NCBI GenBank assembly: GCA_028564925.1
Contig: CM053029.1
Span: 37,597,123-37,661,122, forward strand
DNA: 64,000 bases
Source of the DNA: Lithobates sylvaticus
Lineage: Eukaryota > Chordata > Amphibia > Anura > Ranidae
Direction of reading: 5' to 3'
Shown: piece by piece, positions 1 through 10,889 of the stretch
How the letters are laid out: each line of letters starts with the position of its first letter
Position numbering within the stretch: the first letter of the stretch is position 1
Position numbers and translations under genes: made by a program
Notes under the pieces: model-generated
The model's database searches: none
Told to the model about the DNA's origin: nothing
The model's input: only the letters and a program-made list of their open reading frames with translations

Positions 1-1494
1 TTTCAACGACTGCCATTGTATTCTTTAGGGTCTTTGCTAAAAAAACATATATAATGTTTGGGGGTTCTATGTAATTTTCTAGCAAAAAAATTTGGAATTT
101 TACATGTAGGAGAGAAATGTCAGAATTGGCCTGGGTCTCAGGTGGTTAAAAGCACTTGCGGCTATAATGAATTGTCGGCTCCCGGTAATACAGAGAACAG
201 TCATTGAAAGTCATTGATAAAAAAAAAATGCATGGGGGTCCCTCAAAATTCCATTTCCAGGCCCTTCAGGTTTGGTATGGATATTAAGGGGAACCCTTAG
301 TCAAATAAAAAAAAAAAAATGACGTGGGGTTCCCCCCAAATATCCATACCAGACCCTTTATCTGAGCACGCAACCTGGCAGGCCGCAGGAAAAGATGTGG
401 GGATGAGAGAGCGCCCCCCCTCCTGAACCGATCTCTCATCACTGGACCCCGGAGAGATGATCACCCATCGCAGGATACCAAGAGTGGATTACCACCGCTG
501 GAATTTTAATTTTTTTTATTTTTAATAAAGGACTTATCCCAATGTCTGTGTGTCTGTGTGTATTTTTTTAAAATTTTTTACACTTTCTTTGTGAAATGGT
601 AGGGGTACAAAACCTGTTACTTCCAGATTCCGATAAACCCCCCCGCCCACAGACCCCCACAACCACCGGGCAAGGGTTGTGGGGATGAGGCCCTTGTCCC
701 CATCAACATGGGGACAAGATGCTTTGGGGGGCTACCCCCAAAGCACCCTCCCAATGTTGAGGGCATGTGGTTTGGTACGGTTCAGGAGGGGGGGCGCTCT
801 CTCTCTCGTCCCCCTCTCTTTTCCTGCGGCCTGCCAGGTTGCATGCTCGGATAAAGGGTCTGGTATGGATTTTTGGGGGGAACTCTACGCCATTTTTTTT
901 TATTTGACGTGGGGTTCCCCTTAATATCCATACCAGACATGAAGGGCCTGGTAATTGAATTTGGGGGGACCCCCACACATTTTTTTTTTTTATCAATGAC
1001 TTTCAATGACTGTTCTCTGTATTACTGGGAGCCGACAATTCATTAGAGCCGCAGGTGCTTTTAAATGACTTTTTTTCCTTTGGAAATTACACTTTGTGCA
1101 GGGACAGTTATAAGCACGAGAAACATGCGCCCCTTTACAGGCATACTATAGACATCCCCAGGTACGAAATTTAAAGGAATATTACACTTTTATTGTTTCA
1201 CTTTAAGCATTATTAAAATCACTCCCGAAAAAACAGCTGTTTTTAAAACTCTTTTTGCATTGATACATGTCCCCTGGGGCAGGACCCGGGTCCCCAAACA
1301 CTTTTTATGACAATAACTTGCATATGAGCCTTTAAAATTGGCACTTTAGATTTCTCCCATAGACTTTTACAGGGTGTTCCGCGGCTTTTCGAATTTGCCG
1401 CAAACACCCCAAATTGTTCGCTGTTCGGCGAACGGACAAACGGGCAATGTTCGAGTCGAACATGAGTTCGACTCGAACTCGAAGCTCATCCCTA
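1..1494. repeat. Palindromic interspersed repeat, left end outside window
   Basis: About 270 bases at 160-430 recur as the reverse complement at 775-1060 (the shared text includes GGTATGGATATTAAGGGGAA and CAACCTGGCAGGCCGCAGGA), so the core is a large foldback with a non-repeated loop at about 430-775. The right end at about 1400-1494 carries a short inverted motif around TTCGAGTCGAACATGAGTTC. The same family recurs at 48150-49075, including the right-hand portion, which shows the right boundary lies near 1494. No transposase coding is visible; open frames here are accidental. The superfamily is not identified because the left end and any target duplication are outside the window. Confidence 0.7.
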
Positions 1495-1653
1495 TTTTCC
1501 ATATAGCCATATCTTGAATTAGCTGAGATTAAACTGGATTACCATGACAAGTAGAAAAACTCAACAATGACTACTTCTATATCTCTTTCCACACAGGTTA
1601 TCATTAACCATCTTTTGAACTAGGTTTGTTTAAGTTGGATAGGTATCATGATA

Positions 1654-2595
1654 TCATATATGTGAATGGGAACGCTTTTGAAGCAGTCTTATGATGGCTT
1701 TTTTCACCTCTTGGTTCCTCAGGCTGTAGATAAGAGGGTTTAACATTGGAGTCACCACTGTGTAGAATACAGAGGACACCTTTTCCTGTGTTTTGAGGGT
1801 ACTGGAGGATGGATGAAAGTAAGCACAGACAACTGCAACATAGAAGATGGTAGAACATATCAGATGTGAGGAGCAGGTGCTAAATGCTTTCCTCCTGCCA
1901 GCCGCAGAGTTTATCCGTAAGACAGAATTCATGATGAAGATGTAGGAGACTAGGATGATTGTCATTGAAATTAAGCAACAAGCACCCCCAAAAAAAAGGG
2001 TGACGATGGTGCAAATGTGGATTTTGGAACAGGACAGCCTGGCCAGAGGAGGGATGTCACAGTAGAAGTGGTCTATAAGGTTAGAGTCACAGAATTCAAG
2101 ACTGAATAGACTGCTGGTCTGTGCAACTGACTGCACAAAGGCAATAAAGAATGAGAGAATCACAAGAATGAGACATTTCTTATTAGTCATTACTGAGATG
2201 TAGTGGAGAGGGTGGCATATAGCAACATATCGGTCATATGCCATGACCGAGAGGACCAAGATTTCTGTACCTGCCAGTGCACAAAAGAAGTAGAATTGAA
2301 GAGTGCAACCCATGAATGTGATTAATTTTCTCTCGGAAAGGAGGTCAGACAACATTTTAGGAGTAACTACTGAAGAGTAGAAGAGGTCCACCATAGACAG
2401 ATATCTCAGTAAGTAGTACATTGGAGTGTGGAGGGTGGGTGAGATATGTACCATTGCCATCATCCCAATGTTTCCAAGCACTGCAACTATGTAAACCATT
2501 AAAAAGAGCACAAAGAGGAACAGGGCAACTAATTTATCATCAGTAAGACCAGAAAGCTCAAACACGGTCACTTGAGTCTTGTTCTTGACACCCAT
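1654..2595 (-). CDS. Odorant receptor, class II type, OR1
   Basis: Intact 313-residue seven-transmembrane odorant receptor in one exon, the usual length for the family. It would sit in olfactory neuron cilia and signal odorant binding through the olfactory G protein. Visible marks: N-glycosylation site NKT at residues 5-7, GN in TM1 (41-42), PMY at 58-60, TM3 motif MAYDRYVAICHP at 118-129, the TM3/ECL2 cysteine pair C97 and C179, TM6 motif KAFSTCSSHL at 236-245, and PMLNPLIY at 283-290. The start is the Met preceding GVKNKTQ, shared by the paralogues. About 14 residues differ by eye from OR2. In coding orientation a likely 3' splice site (CTGTTTCAG) lies just before the ATG, as expected for OR genes with a noncoding 5' exon; no promoter was identified. 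The ligand is unknown. Confidence 0.95.
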   Translation of the reverse strand: MGVKNKTQVTVFELSGLTDDKLVALFLFVLFLMVYIVAVLGNIGMMAMVHISPTLHTPMYYLLRYLSMVDLFYSSVVTPKMLSDLLSERKLITFMGCTLQFYFFCALAGTEILVLSVMAYDRYVAICHPLHYISVMTNKKCLILVILSFFIAFVQSVAQTSSLFSLEFCDSNLIDHFYCDIPPLARLSCSKIHICTIVTLFFGGACCLISMTIILVSYIFIMNSVLRINSAAGRRKAFSTCSSHLICSTIFYVAVVCAYFHPSSSTLKTQEKVSSVFYTVVTPMLNPLIYSLRNQEVKKAIIRLLQKRSHSHI

Positions 2596-2694
2596 GATGT
2601 TTTTGGTCTGAAACAGTTATGAAAATAGTATATGTAAAGATTATACAAACTGGTGTCTTACAGTAGATGTTAAAACATTGAGAGTGTTTTTTAA

Positions 2695-4542
2695 CTACTT
2701 TCCAACCACAAGTCCCATACCCGTGCACTGCAGGGCTTATACGTACTAGGCCCCTCTTTGGGGCATGCAGAGGCACGGTCTTCAACTGTCGTGTCAACCA
2801 GTCACAGCGGATTGCAGTGCTCAGTATCGGGTCGCTGTAAGCTGTGTGTAATGTCTTCATTTTCCAAAAAAATGTGAAAAGAACTTCAAAAAAATCACCA
2901 TGCCTCTTACTAAATACCTTGGACTGTCTACTTTTCAAAAAGGGGTAATTTGGGAATATTTGTACTGTCCTGGCATTGTAGGATCTTAAGAAATGAGATA
3001 GGCAGTCAGTAGATCAGGATTGATCGATTCTCAAATGTATATACCATAGTTTGTGGACTCTATAACTTTTACACATACTAAATATTATGCACTGATTTCG
3101 GTTATTTTTCACCAAAGATATGTAGCAGAATACATTTTGACCTAATATTATGAAGAGAGATTATTTAAAAATTTTTATAACAAAAAACAAAATATAAGCG
3201 TGTTTTTTTTGTGGTTTATATAGCAAAAAAAAACAACAACCCAGTGGTGATCAAATACCACCAAAAGAAAGCTCTACTTGTGTGAAAAAAATGACATTTA
3301 ATTTGGGTATAGTGTTGCATGACCGAGCAATTACCAGCAGGGCCGCCATCAGGGGGGTACAGCCAGTAATCAAGTAAGGGCCCAGACATCCGAGGGGCCC
3401 AGACCATGGGTCACAACCCAGGCCATCTTTAACAGGCTGCCAGGATGTAGGGGAGGGTGGAAAGGTGGGTGGATCCCATGTGTGTGCGCGTCGGGGCCCG
3501 CTGTTAGGCGCTGCGCAGGGTGGGGTGAGGTCAGCTGCCAGGTCGGAGGGTCCCATGGAGGAGGACATCAGGGGGGATCTTTTGTGCATGCAGGTTGGGG
3601 CCCGCTGTCACAGTCAGGCAGGCAGGCAGGCTCTGCTCTGGTCAGGTACCAGTGTGCACCGTGCTGAGGCGCACACTGGTGCCAGCGGAGGGCCCCATGG
3701 AGGAGGAGGTCAGGATGGAGAAGCCCCCCTGCTCTTTCTTGCAGCTGCTGCCGGAGATCCTGGTGGAGATGGGACACAGGTTAAACTACCAGTCCTGGCA
3801 CTGCTGGACAGGTGAGAGCTGAGAAGACTGATGCTTCCTTAGATGTGTGACACTGCCTCCCACCTGTGACACTGCCTCCCACCAGTCCCGCTGTCCACCG
3901 CTGCCTCCACATGAGGCACCGCCTCTCACCTGCCCCCCCACCTGAGCCTGCCTCTAATCTGTGATGCTGCCCCCCACCATTCCTGCTGCCCCCCACCTTT
4001 TCCGCTGCCCCCCTTCCCCGACACTTTCCTCTCCTGTTCCACTGACCTCCTCCCATGACACTCCCCCCTCCAGTTCTGCTGCCCCCCTGACTGTGCCCCT
4101 GCCCCCTTTCATCCGGCTGCCACCTCCTGTCACGCTGCTCTTCTCTTGTGACACTCTTCCCTCTTAACCCACTGCCCCCCCCCCCCACCTGTCCCCCTTG
4201 CTCCCTTCCTGTCCCACTTCCCCCCTTCTGTGGTAGGAGAAGATGGGGCTGGAGGAGGAGGAGGACATGGGATGGAGGACATTTGACTGGAGGAGGAAGA
4301 CATGGAGGAAGACATGGGATGGAGAAGGAGGAGGACGTGGGATGGTCAGTGGGTGGATTCGATGGGACAGCCAGTGGGAGGGCCATGGGGAATGTTGGTG
4401 GTCAGGCCCCAGTCTTAAAGCTGTGTAAGGGGCCCCACGATTTCTGATGGCTGCCCTGATTACCAGTTAAATTAGCGCAATGCTGAATAGCAAAATATGG
4501 TCTGGTCATGAAGAGGGTAAAACTTTCCTGGAGGTTTAGTGG
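2695..4542. repeat. TTAA-flanked repeat upstream of OR1, split by a hAT element
   Basis: Flanked by TTAA at 2691-2694 and 4543-4546. It starts like the full copies elsewhere in the window (CTACTTTCCAACC here, CCACTTAAGCCCCGGACC at 33674) and carries the family's diagnostic internal text (ACCACCAAAAGAAAGCTCTA and GACCGAGCAATT). Without the hAT insertion at 3338-4466 it is roughly 0.7 kb. TTAA target sites suggest a non-autonomous piggyBac-like element; this is inference because no transposase is present. It begins 100 bp upstream of the OR1 start codon. Confidence 0.7.
3338..4458. mobile_element. Non-autonomous hAT element, 1121 bp
   Basis: Flanked by a perfect 8-bp target duplication ATTACCAG (3330-3337 and 4459-4466). 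Terminal inverted repeats are CAGGGCCGCCATCAG and CTGATGGCTGCCCTG. Unit 2 preserves the empty site near 18150 (GAGCAATTACCAGTTAAAAT). The interior is GC-rich, with C-rich then G-rich stretches (3840-4400) that open long chance frames on both strands. No transposase. The 8-bp duplication and CAGGG ends are established hAT hallmarks. It inserted after units 1 and 2 separated. Confidence 0.92.
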
Positions 4543-4779
4543 TTAAAAATGTGTGGCTGTCATTGATAATGTAAACTGACTCTGTGCATGAGGGACCCCC
4601 CAAACCTGAAGTTCATCAAGCCCTCCGAGGTCCAAATCTGCCCTAATCAGAGTGTATAATTTTGCTGCGCACAGATAATGAATGAATACCAGGAACTTTA
4701 AAAAATAACAAAAAATAATGCTGTTTATCTGAAAAAGCATATTCCATAAGTCATACTCTATGTATATATTGTATATATA

Positions 4780-4869
4780 CAGGTGTATCTCATGAAATTA
4801 GAATATCATCAAAAAGTTAATGCATTTAAGTAATTAAATTAAAAAAGTGAAACTCATATATTTTATATA
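4780..4869. mobile_element. Tc1-like element C (unit 1), left end
   Basis: Left terminal repeat of a Tc1/mariner element (CAGGTGTATCTCATGAAATT) preceded by TA at 4778-4779. It is cut off by insertion of Tc1-like element A at a TA dinucleotide (4868-4869); the remainder resumes at 8475. Confidence 0.85.
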
Positions 4870-5201
4870 CAGTACTGCACAAAAGTGAGTACACCCCTCA
4901 GACCCCTTTTCATGTGACAACACTGAAGAAATTACACTTTGCTACAATGTAAAGTAGTGAGTGTACAGCTTAAAAATTTGCTGTCCCCTTAAAAATACTC
5001 AACATACAGCCATTAATGTCTAAACCGCTGGCAACGAAATGAGTACACCCCTAAGTGAAAATGTCCAAATTGGGCCCAATTAGCCATTTTCCCTCCCTGG
5101 TGTCATTAGTGTTACAAGGTCTCAGGTGTGAATGGGGAGCAGGTGTGTTAAATTTGGTGTTATCGCTCTCACTCTCTCATACTGGTCACTGGAAGTTCAA
5201 C

Positions 5202-7295
5202 ATGCCACCTCATGGCAAAGAACTCTCTGAGCATCTGAAAAAATAATTACTGCTCTTCATAAATGTAGCACTTACCCCCGAAGGAGCGGCTGAATTTTCT
5301 GGCCTTATCGATTACCTCCACCAGCTCGTAACTCGTTGTCCTTGTCTAGGGGTTCCCAAGGTTGATGACCCAGTAACTGTAGAGACCGACACCTGAATTC
5401 CTTTTTAGGATTTTTATTTTGCTTAAAACTGTTGAACAGACTCAGTCTGTAAGTTGGGAATAGAGGGTATAAGGATAAAGTTTAGCTCAGGTGCTCGGAA
5501 CTGCTGACTTCAATAAAAGTCTCTCTCTGTACATAATCCAGGGAATAGCCACTCGCAACTGGATTTTTAACGGTTGGATAAATCCTTGAGCTGGGATCTA
5601 GCAGCCAACAAGTAATTCTAGCTTTGCAAAGTCTCTCACACAGACTTGGTTGAAAAACTTAGTTGTAACCGGAAGGTAAAGGTAAGAACTTTTCTTACTG
5701 TACCAGAATCTTTCAGCTGGTCCGGCGATACTGTAAGAAATTGTGGATTCAATCAATGTCCATGGCAGCTCAGCTTCCAGGCTCTTACCGAGCAGCCAGC
5801 CTTGTGCGTGGCTCTCTTACTGAAGAGTCCTCCCCTGGTTGCATGTAAAGTTGCTGGGCCTCTCCAAACCCGAGACGGCACCGGAACACCTTAGAATCCT
5901 CCTTCCAGTTACTGCGCCTCGAACTAGCCAGTTCCGAGGCTTGGAAGCGGATGGATCCGCACCCCAGGCCATGAGGGCCTCTGGGGGCTGGTCAGGAGGA
6001 CCAGGACCACGGAGTCAGCAACAACTTCTGGACCGGAACCCCAAACCACATGACTTCAGCACCTTAAGTACCCTCTCCCGGAATACACAGTGAGACAAAC
6101 GCGCCCACTGATTGGCTCCGAGAAGAGATTTGTACCCAATGCGTCCAACCAGACTGCGTTCTAGGGCCTCTCACAGGTGCAAACCCCACCTATGACCAGG
6201 CAGAACCTCAATACAGCCCAGTCAAACTGATGCCAAAGCATAATTTAGGACAATTAACCCCAAAACTCAACTACAGTTTTGGGCAAAAACTAAATTTAAA
6301 GACATAGCGCATACTCATCAGGAGTACCGGCACTACATAAAAATGGCCTAGGCTATAAGAAGATTACCAGGACCCTGAAACTGAGCTGCAGCATGGTGAC
6401 CAAGACCATACAGCGGTTTAACAGGATAGGTTCCATTCAGAACAGGCCTCGCCAAGGTCGACCAAAGAAGTTGAGTACACGTGCTCAGCATCATATCCAG
6501 AGGTTGTTTTGGGGAAATAGACGTATGAGTGCTGCCAACATTGCTGCAGAGGTTGAAGGGGTGGGGGGTCAGCCTGTCAGTGCTCAGACCATACGCCGCA
6601 CACTGCATCAAATTGCTCTGCATGGCTGTTGTCCCAGAAGGAAGCCTCTTCTAAAGATGATGCATAAGAAAGCCTACAAACAGTTTGCTGAAGACAAGCA
6701 GACTAAGGACATGCATTACTGGAACCATGTCCTGTGGTCTGATGAGACCAAGATAAAATTATTTGGTTAAGATAGAGTCAAGCATGTGTGGTGGCAACCA
6801 GGTGAGGAGCACAAAGACAAGTGTGTCTTGCCTACAGTCAAGCATGGTGGTGGGAGTGTCATGGTCTGGGGCTGCATGAGCGCTGCCAGCACTGGGGAGC
6901 TACAGTTCATTGAGGGAACCATGAATGCCAACATGTACTGTGACATACTGAAGCAGAGCATGATCCTCTTCCTTCGTAGACTGCAGGGTAGTATTCCAAC
7001 ATGATAACGACCTCAAACACACCTCCAAGACGACCACTGCCTTGCTATCGAAGCTGAGGGTAACAGTGATGACCTGGCCAAGCATATCTCCAGACCTAAA
7101 CCCTATTGAGCATCTGTGGGGCATCCTCAAATGGAAGGTGGAGGAGAGCAATGTCTTTAAATACACCAGCTTCGTGATGTCATCATGAAGGAGTGGAAGA
7201 GGACTCCAGTGACAACCTGTGAAGCTCTGGTGAACTCCATGCCCAAGAGGGTTAAGGCAGTGCTGGAAAATAATGGTGGCCACAAAAAATATTGA
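5202..7295 (+). pseudogene. Tc1-like transposase pseudogene (unit 1)
   Basis: The start is MPPHGKELSEHLKK at 5202, cut in the N-terminal helix-turn-helix region by the solo LTR at 5264-6337. Coding resumes at about 6340 (TKTIQRFNRIGS, then GRPKKLS, then TIRRTLH). The DDE catalytic domain is recognisable: first Asp in WSDETKIKLF (about 6737-6767), second Asp in QHDND (about 6995-7010), Glu in DLNPIEHLW (about 7093-7120). An in-frame stop follows LFG at 6768-6770, and frame changes occur near 6970 and 7160. The end is HKKY with TGA at 7293-7295. It cannot encode an active enzyme. Confidence 0.9.
5264..6337. mobile_element. Solo LTR (fossil retroelement), 1074 bp
   Basis: Begins TGTAGCAC and ends GCACTACA (TG...CA ends), with a 4-bp target duplication TAAA (5260-5263 and 6338-6341). 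Unit 2 preserves the uninterrupted Tc1 sequence (CTACATAAAGATGGCC near 18985), so the insertion followed the unit 1/2 duplication. An AATAAA lies near 5511. No internal coding region is present, fitting a solo LTR left by recombination. The family (Ty3/gypsy or other) is not resolved; a non-LTR-derived insertion of similar ends is a less likely alternative. Confidence 0.65.
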
Positions 7296-7505
7296 CACTT
7301 TGGGCCCAATTTGGATATTTTCACTTAGGGGTGTACTCACTTTTGTTGCCAGAGGTTTAGAAATTAATGGCTGTGTTGAGTTATTTTGAGGGGACAGCAA
7401 ACTTACACTTATGTACACTCACTACTTTACATTGTAGCAAAGCATCATTTCTTCAGTTTTGTCACATGAAAAGATATAATAAAATATTTACAAAAATGTG
7501 AGGGA

Positions 7506-8456
7506 CATGGGCGTCCGCAGAACTTTTTTCCGGGGGGGGGGGGGGAATCATTTTAGGGTCACCCATGCACCCCCCCTTTTCGAAAATCTCATTATCACAT
7601 TATTATGGTCAGAGTCTGCAGACGTAGTACAGTCCCTAGGATAAGTAATGAATAATGGCCAACAGACCCTCTTACCAGACCCAGCGAAATTACAGCAATG
7701 ATCACTCCGGCTGGACGATCGTTCACTCTGGGTTTCCCGGGGGCAACACTGTTCAGTAGTGTAGCATGTCTGTACCCTGGTAGTGGCTCAGTCTTTCTCT
7801 CTATGGTGGTGCCGGGCAGTGTGGCTCTCTCTGGTGGCGTTGGACAGCATGATACTCTCTGGTAGCGCTGGGCAGCGTGGCTCTCTCTCTGGCTTCCGCC
7901 CAGCACACTCCTTGTTCTTTGTCCTGTAGCACTCTCTCCCTCCCTTTTTTCCAGGCTGCAGTCTCTCAATCTCTCTCTTGATCGAGCTGTAGCCTCTTCC
8001 CTGTGGAAAATGGGGCCGCCAATCTTTTTGGACTACATGTCCCATGAAGCTTGCCTCTCCTAGTCGCCTTTGATTGGCCCTTCAGTTATGGCCGATAGGG
8101 AAGGAACGGAGCGGGCAGGAAGCTAGGTGGGGAACCTGCTGAGAGCCGCCATCTCTTCTCCCTGACAGGAGAATGGGTGGGGCGAGCGGGGGAAACCTCT
8201 GACAGCCCCCAGTTCGCCTTTCTTCCGTCACAGCACCGCCGAGTTCTCTGATGGACTGAGCAGGGAAAAGAGCCCAAAGTCACACTACACTGATGGGGGG
8301 GCTTGACAGCACCTTAATGGTGTCACCCCACTGGCGGGTGGCACCCGGGTGCGGCACCTCGATAGAGACGCAACTGTGCTGAGTTTAAGATCCGATCCCT
8401 GATTCTAGGGGGGGGGGGCACTTGACCCCCCTTGCCCCTACCTGCAGACGCCCATG
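7506..8456. mobile_element. Non-autonomous hAT element, 951 bp
   Basis: Flanked by a perfect 8-bp duplication GTGAGGGA (7498-7505 and 8457-8464). Terminal inverted repeats are CATGGGCGTCCGCAG and CTGCAGACGCCCATG, both followed inward by long G or C runs. It sits in the right terminal repeat of Tc1-like element A; unit 2 lacks it (TTTACAAAAAGATAGTGAGA near 20046). No transposase coding. Confidence 0.92.
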
Positions 8457-8474
8457 GTGAGGGATGAGATACTG

Positions 8475-9150
8475 TAGATGCGTTACACACAGTGATATAT
8501 TTCAAGCATTTCTTTCTTTTAATTTTGAAATTTCTGTATCTCAGAATATTAGAATATTACATAGGAAAAATGAAAAAAGGATTTTTAATACAAAAATGTT
8601 GGCTTACTGAAAAGTATGTCCATGTACAGTATAGTATGCACTCAATACTTGGTTGGGGCTCCTTTTGCATGAATTATGGCATCAGTGCGGCGTGTCATGG
8701 AGACGATCAGCCTCCGGCACTGCTGAGGTGTTATGGAAGCCCAGGTTGCCCAGGTTGCCTTCAGCTCATCTGCATTGTTGGGTCTGATGTCTCTCATCTT
8801 CTTGACAATACCCCTTATATTCTTTATTGGGTTTAGGTCAGACAGTTTGCTGGCCAATCAAGCACAGTGATACCATGATCCATAAACCAGGTATTGCTAC
8901 TTTTGGCAGTGAGTCCTGCTGGAAAATAAAATCAGCATCTCCATAAAGCTGGTCAGCAGAGGGAAGCATGAAGTGCTCTAGAATTTCCTGGTAGAGGAGC
9001 TGCACTGACTTTGGACTTGATAAAACACAGTGGACCAACACCAGCAGATGGCATGGCCCCCCAAATCATCACCGACTGTGGAAACTTCACACTGAACCTC
9101 ATGCAACTTGGAAGTGTGAACTTTGATGTGTCTCTGGGACAGGGAGTGAA
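8475..9150 (-). pseudogene. Tc1-like element C (unit 1), transposase remnant
   Basis: Continuation of the element starting at 4780. The minus strand encodes the C-terminal part of a Tc1-like DDE transposase: DLNPIKNIRG (the family has NPIENLW, so the catalytic Glu position reads Lys here), KKMRDIRPNNAD, and the end HAKGAPTKY (8642-8857). Upstream coding continues in other frames to about 9110. The right terminus is missing; sequence beyond about 9150 belongs to the shared duplicon. The unit 2 copy is at 20071-20490. Confidence 0.8.
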
Positions 9151-10889
9151 TTTAGGTCCTCAAGACATGAGAGAGGCCACCAGTACAGCAGGAGTGATCA
9201 ATTTTCAAATATATATTGCATACTTTGTAGAATCTAGAATTTTCACACAGACTAAATAATATTCACTGATTTGGGTTATTTTTACCAAAGAAATGTAGTA
9301 GAATTCATTTTAGTCTAAATTTATGAAGAAAGATTATTTGTTTGCAAAATTTTATAACAGAAAACTAAGAAAAAACTTTTATCAATTTATATAGCAAAAA
9401 ATAAAAAATCCCAGTGATAATTAAATACCACCAAAAGAAAGCTCTAATTGTGTGAAACAAATTATATAAATTTCACTTGAGTACAGTGTTGCATGACTGA
9501 GCAATTGCCAGTTGAACTAGCACAGTGCTGAACAGCAAAAAATGTCCTGGTCACGAAAAGGGTAAAACCTTCACTAAAAATTGATTTTATTTTTCTTAAA
9601 AAAAAAAAACGAGTCCATTTGACAATGTGTAGAAAACATGTGGGTTAAGAGGACTTGTTTCTGACGTTATTTATTGGAGAGACATATTACGGGGTTGATT
9701 TAATCAAACTGGAGTACCCACAATCTGGTATAGCTGGACTTTTTTTAGCCAATCAACTTCTAACTTTAGCTTGTTCAATTAAGCTTTGACAATAAAACCT
9801 GGAAGCTGATTGGTTTCTGTGCACCAGATTTTGCGTGCTCCAGTTTTAGTAAATCTTTCCCTATGTGTCTTATTATGTGTGATTATGGAAATTAATTTTT
9901 TTTATCCATTTTTATTTATTTATTCATTAAAGTTTTTAGTCATTGTATATTTGAGTTATTTTGGATAATATATATATATTTTTTGTGTGTACTGTACCTT
10001 ATTGGTGTTGTACATATATTGCTATGAATGGGTATTTTGTAACACGTCTTGTATTTTTTTTTTTAAAGTTTGCAAATAAAAAGAAAAAAATATAAATAAA
10101 AAAAATAAACCACCCCCCCCCCCCCAAAAAAAACCTAGAGTTATATTTTGATTGTTATATTAATTCATATACGTGGTAACAGCATTTATGGAAAAAAAAA
10201 ACATGACAGTTGTTGGATACAGGATGCACAGAGAAAACTGAATGTCATCTAGTTCGGGTTTACATTTAATTTAAATGAATGGAGGAAGGTGAGCAAAAAT
10301 AATCAGAACCATTTCTTCTAGAAGGAACAATCACTGTATACATCCGATCTGCCGGTCGTCTGAAACCTTAAATAATGCAAATATTTTCTTCAAAAATAAT
10401 TTCTTAGTTTCTTCTTTTGTTGTAGTATTGCTGGTTTTTGTCGTGTCATATAACAACTGTAGCAAATTGAGTGATATTTACACGATTCGTTGACTTTGCC
10501 GTGTTGCAATCTGAAGCTTCTCTTACCATTGTACTAATCTATTATATATAAATATAATAAAGATCGCAGACATTCCCATTGTCCTCTTACTCCTTTGAGA
10601 AGTAATTTTTTGACGCTCAGGCCCCACGCACCGTTTTATTTCTGGATATGTGGAGCCGGTGTTATATCCAACCCAATTATCCAGGAAAACAACCCCAACC
10701 TGCCCCAGGGACCTTCATAAAGATAAATCTTTAAAGATCAGTAGATGATTTCTGTTATCTTGTATTAATAATAATTTAATACAGAATCATTTAAAACTGA
10801 TACATTTAATATGGATTATTACCCATCATTAGCTTGCATGTCCCCAGTAGCTAGCCGTACCTGAGAAAGACCATTTCTCCCCACCCGCC
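9151..10889. other. Unit 1 shared segment, no gene seen
   Basis: AT-rich sequence collinear with unit 2 (20690-22750), and from about 10190 also with unit 3 (38390-39180). 9240-9560 is another fragment of the TTAA-family repeat (ATTTAGGGTT-type text replaced by ACCACCAAAAGAAAGCTCTA). 9690-9862 is a short palindromic MITE with ends GGGGTTGATTTAATCAAACT and CTCCAGTTTTAGTAAATC. 9900-10140 has A/T runs and a C tract. 10190-10870 is unclassified but kept in all three units. No open frame of note. Confidence 0.6.

Larger units (their letters stand above)
4870..8474 (+). mobile_element. Tc1-like element A (unit 1), with two later insertions
   Basis: A Tc1/mariner element inserted in Tc1-like element C, with TA at both borders (4868-4869, 8475-8476). 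The ends begin CAGTACTGCACAAAAGTGAG, and long inverted terminal repeats of over 200 bp include GAGTGTACAGCTT and ACTTTACATTGTAGC. It holds a transposase pseudogene, a solo LTR (5264-6337) and a hAT element (7506-8456); without these the element is roughly 1.57 kb. The right terminal repeat has lost its outermost segment apart from GATACTG. Unit 2 has the same insertion at the same place (18557-20070), so it predates the duplication. Confidence 0.9.

Noticed and set aside
3781-4386. 201-codon Gly/Arg-rich frame on the minus strand
   Set aside because: Lies wholly in the GC-rich interior of the hAT element at 3338-4458; both strands are open and no protein family is visible.
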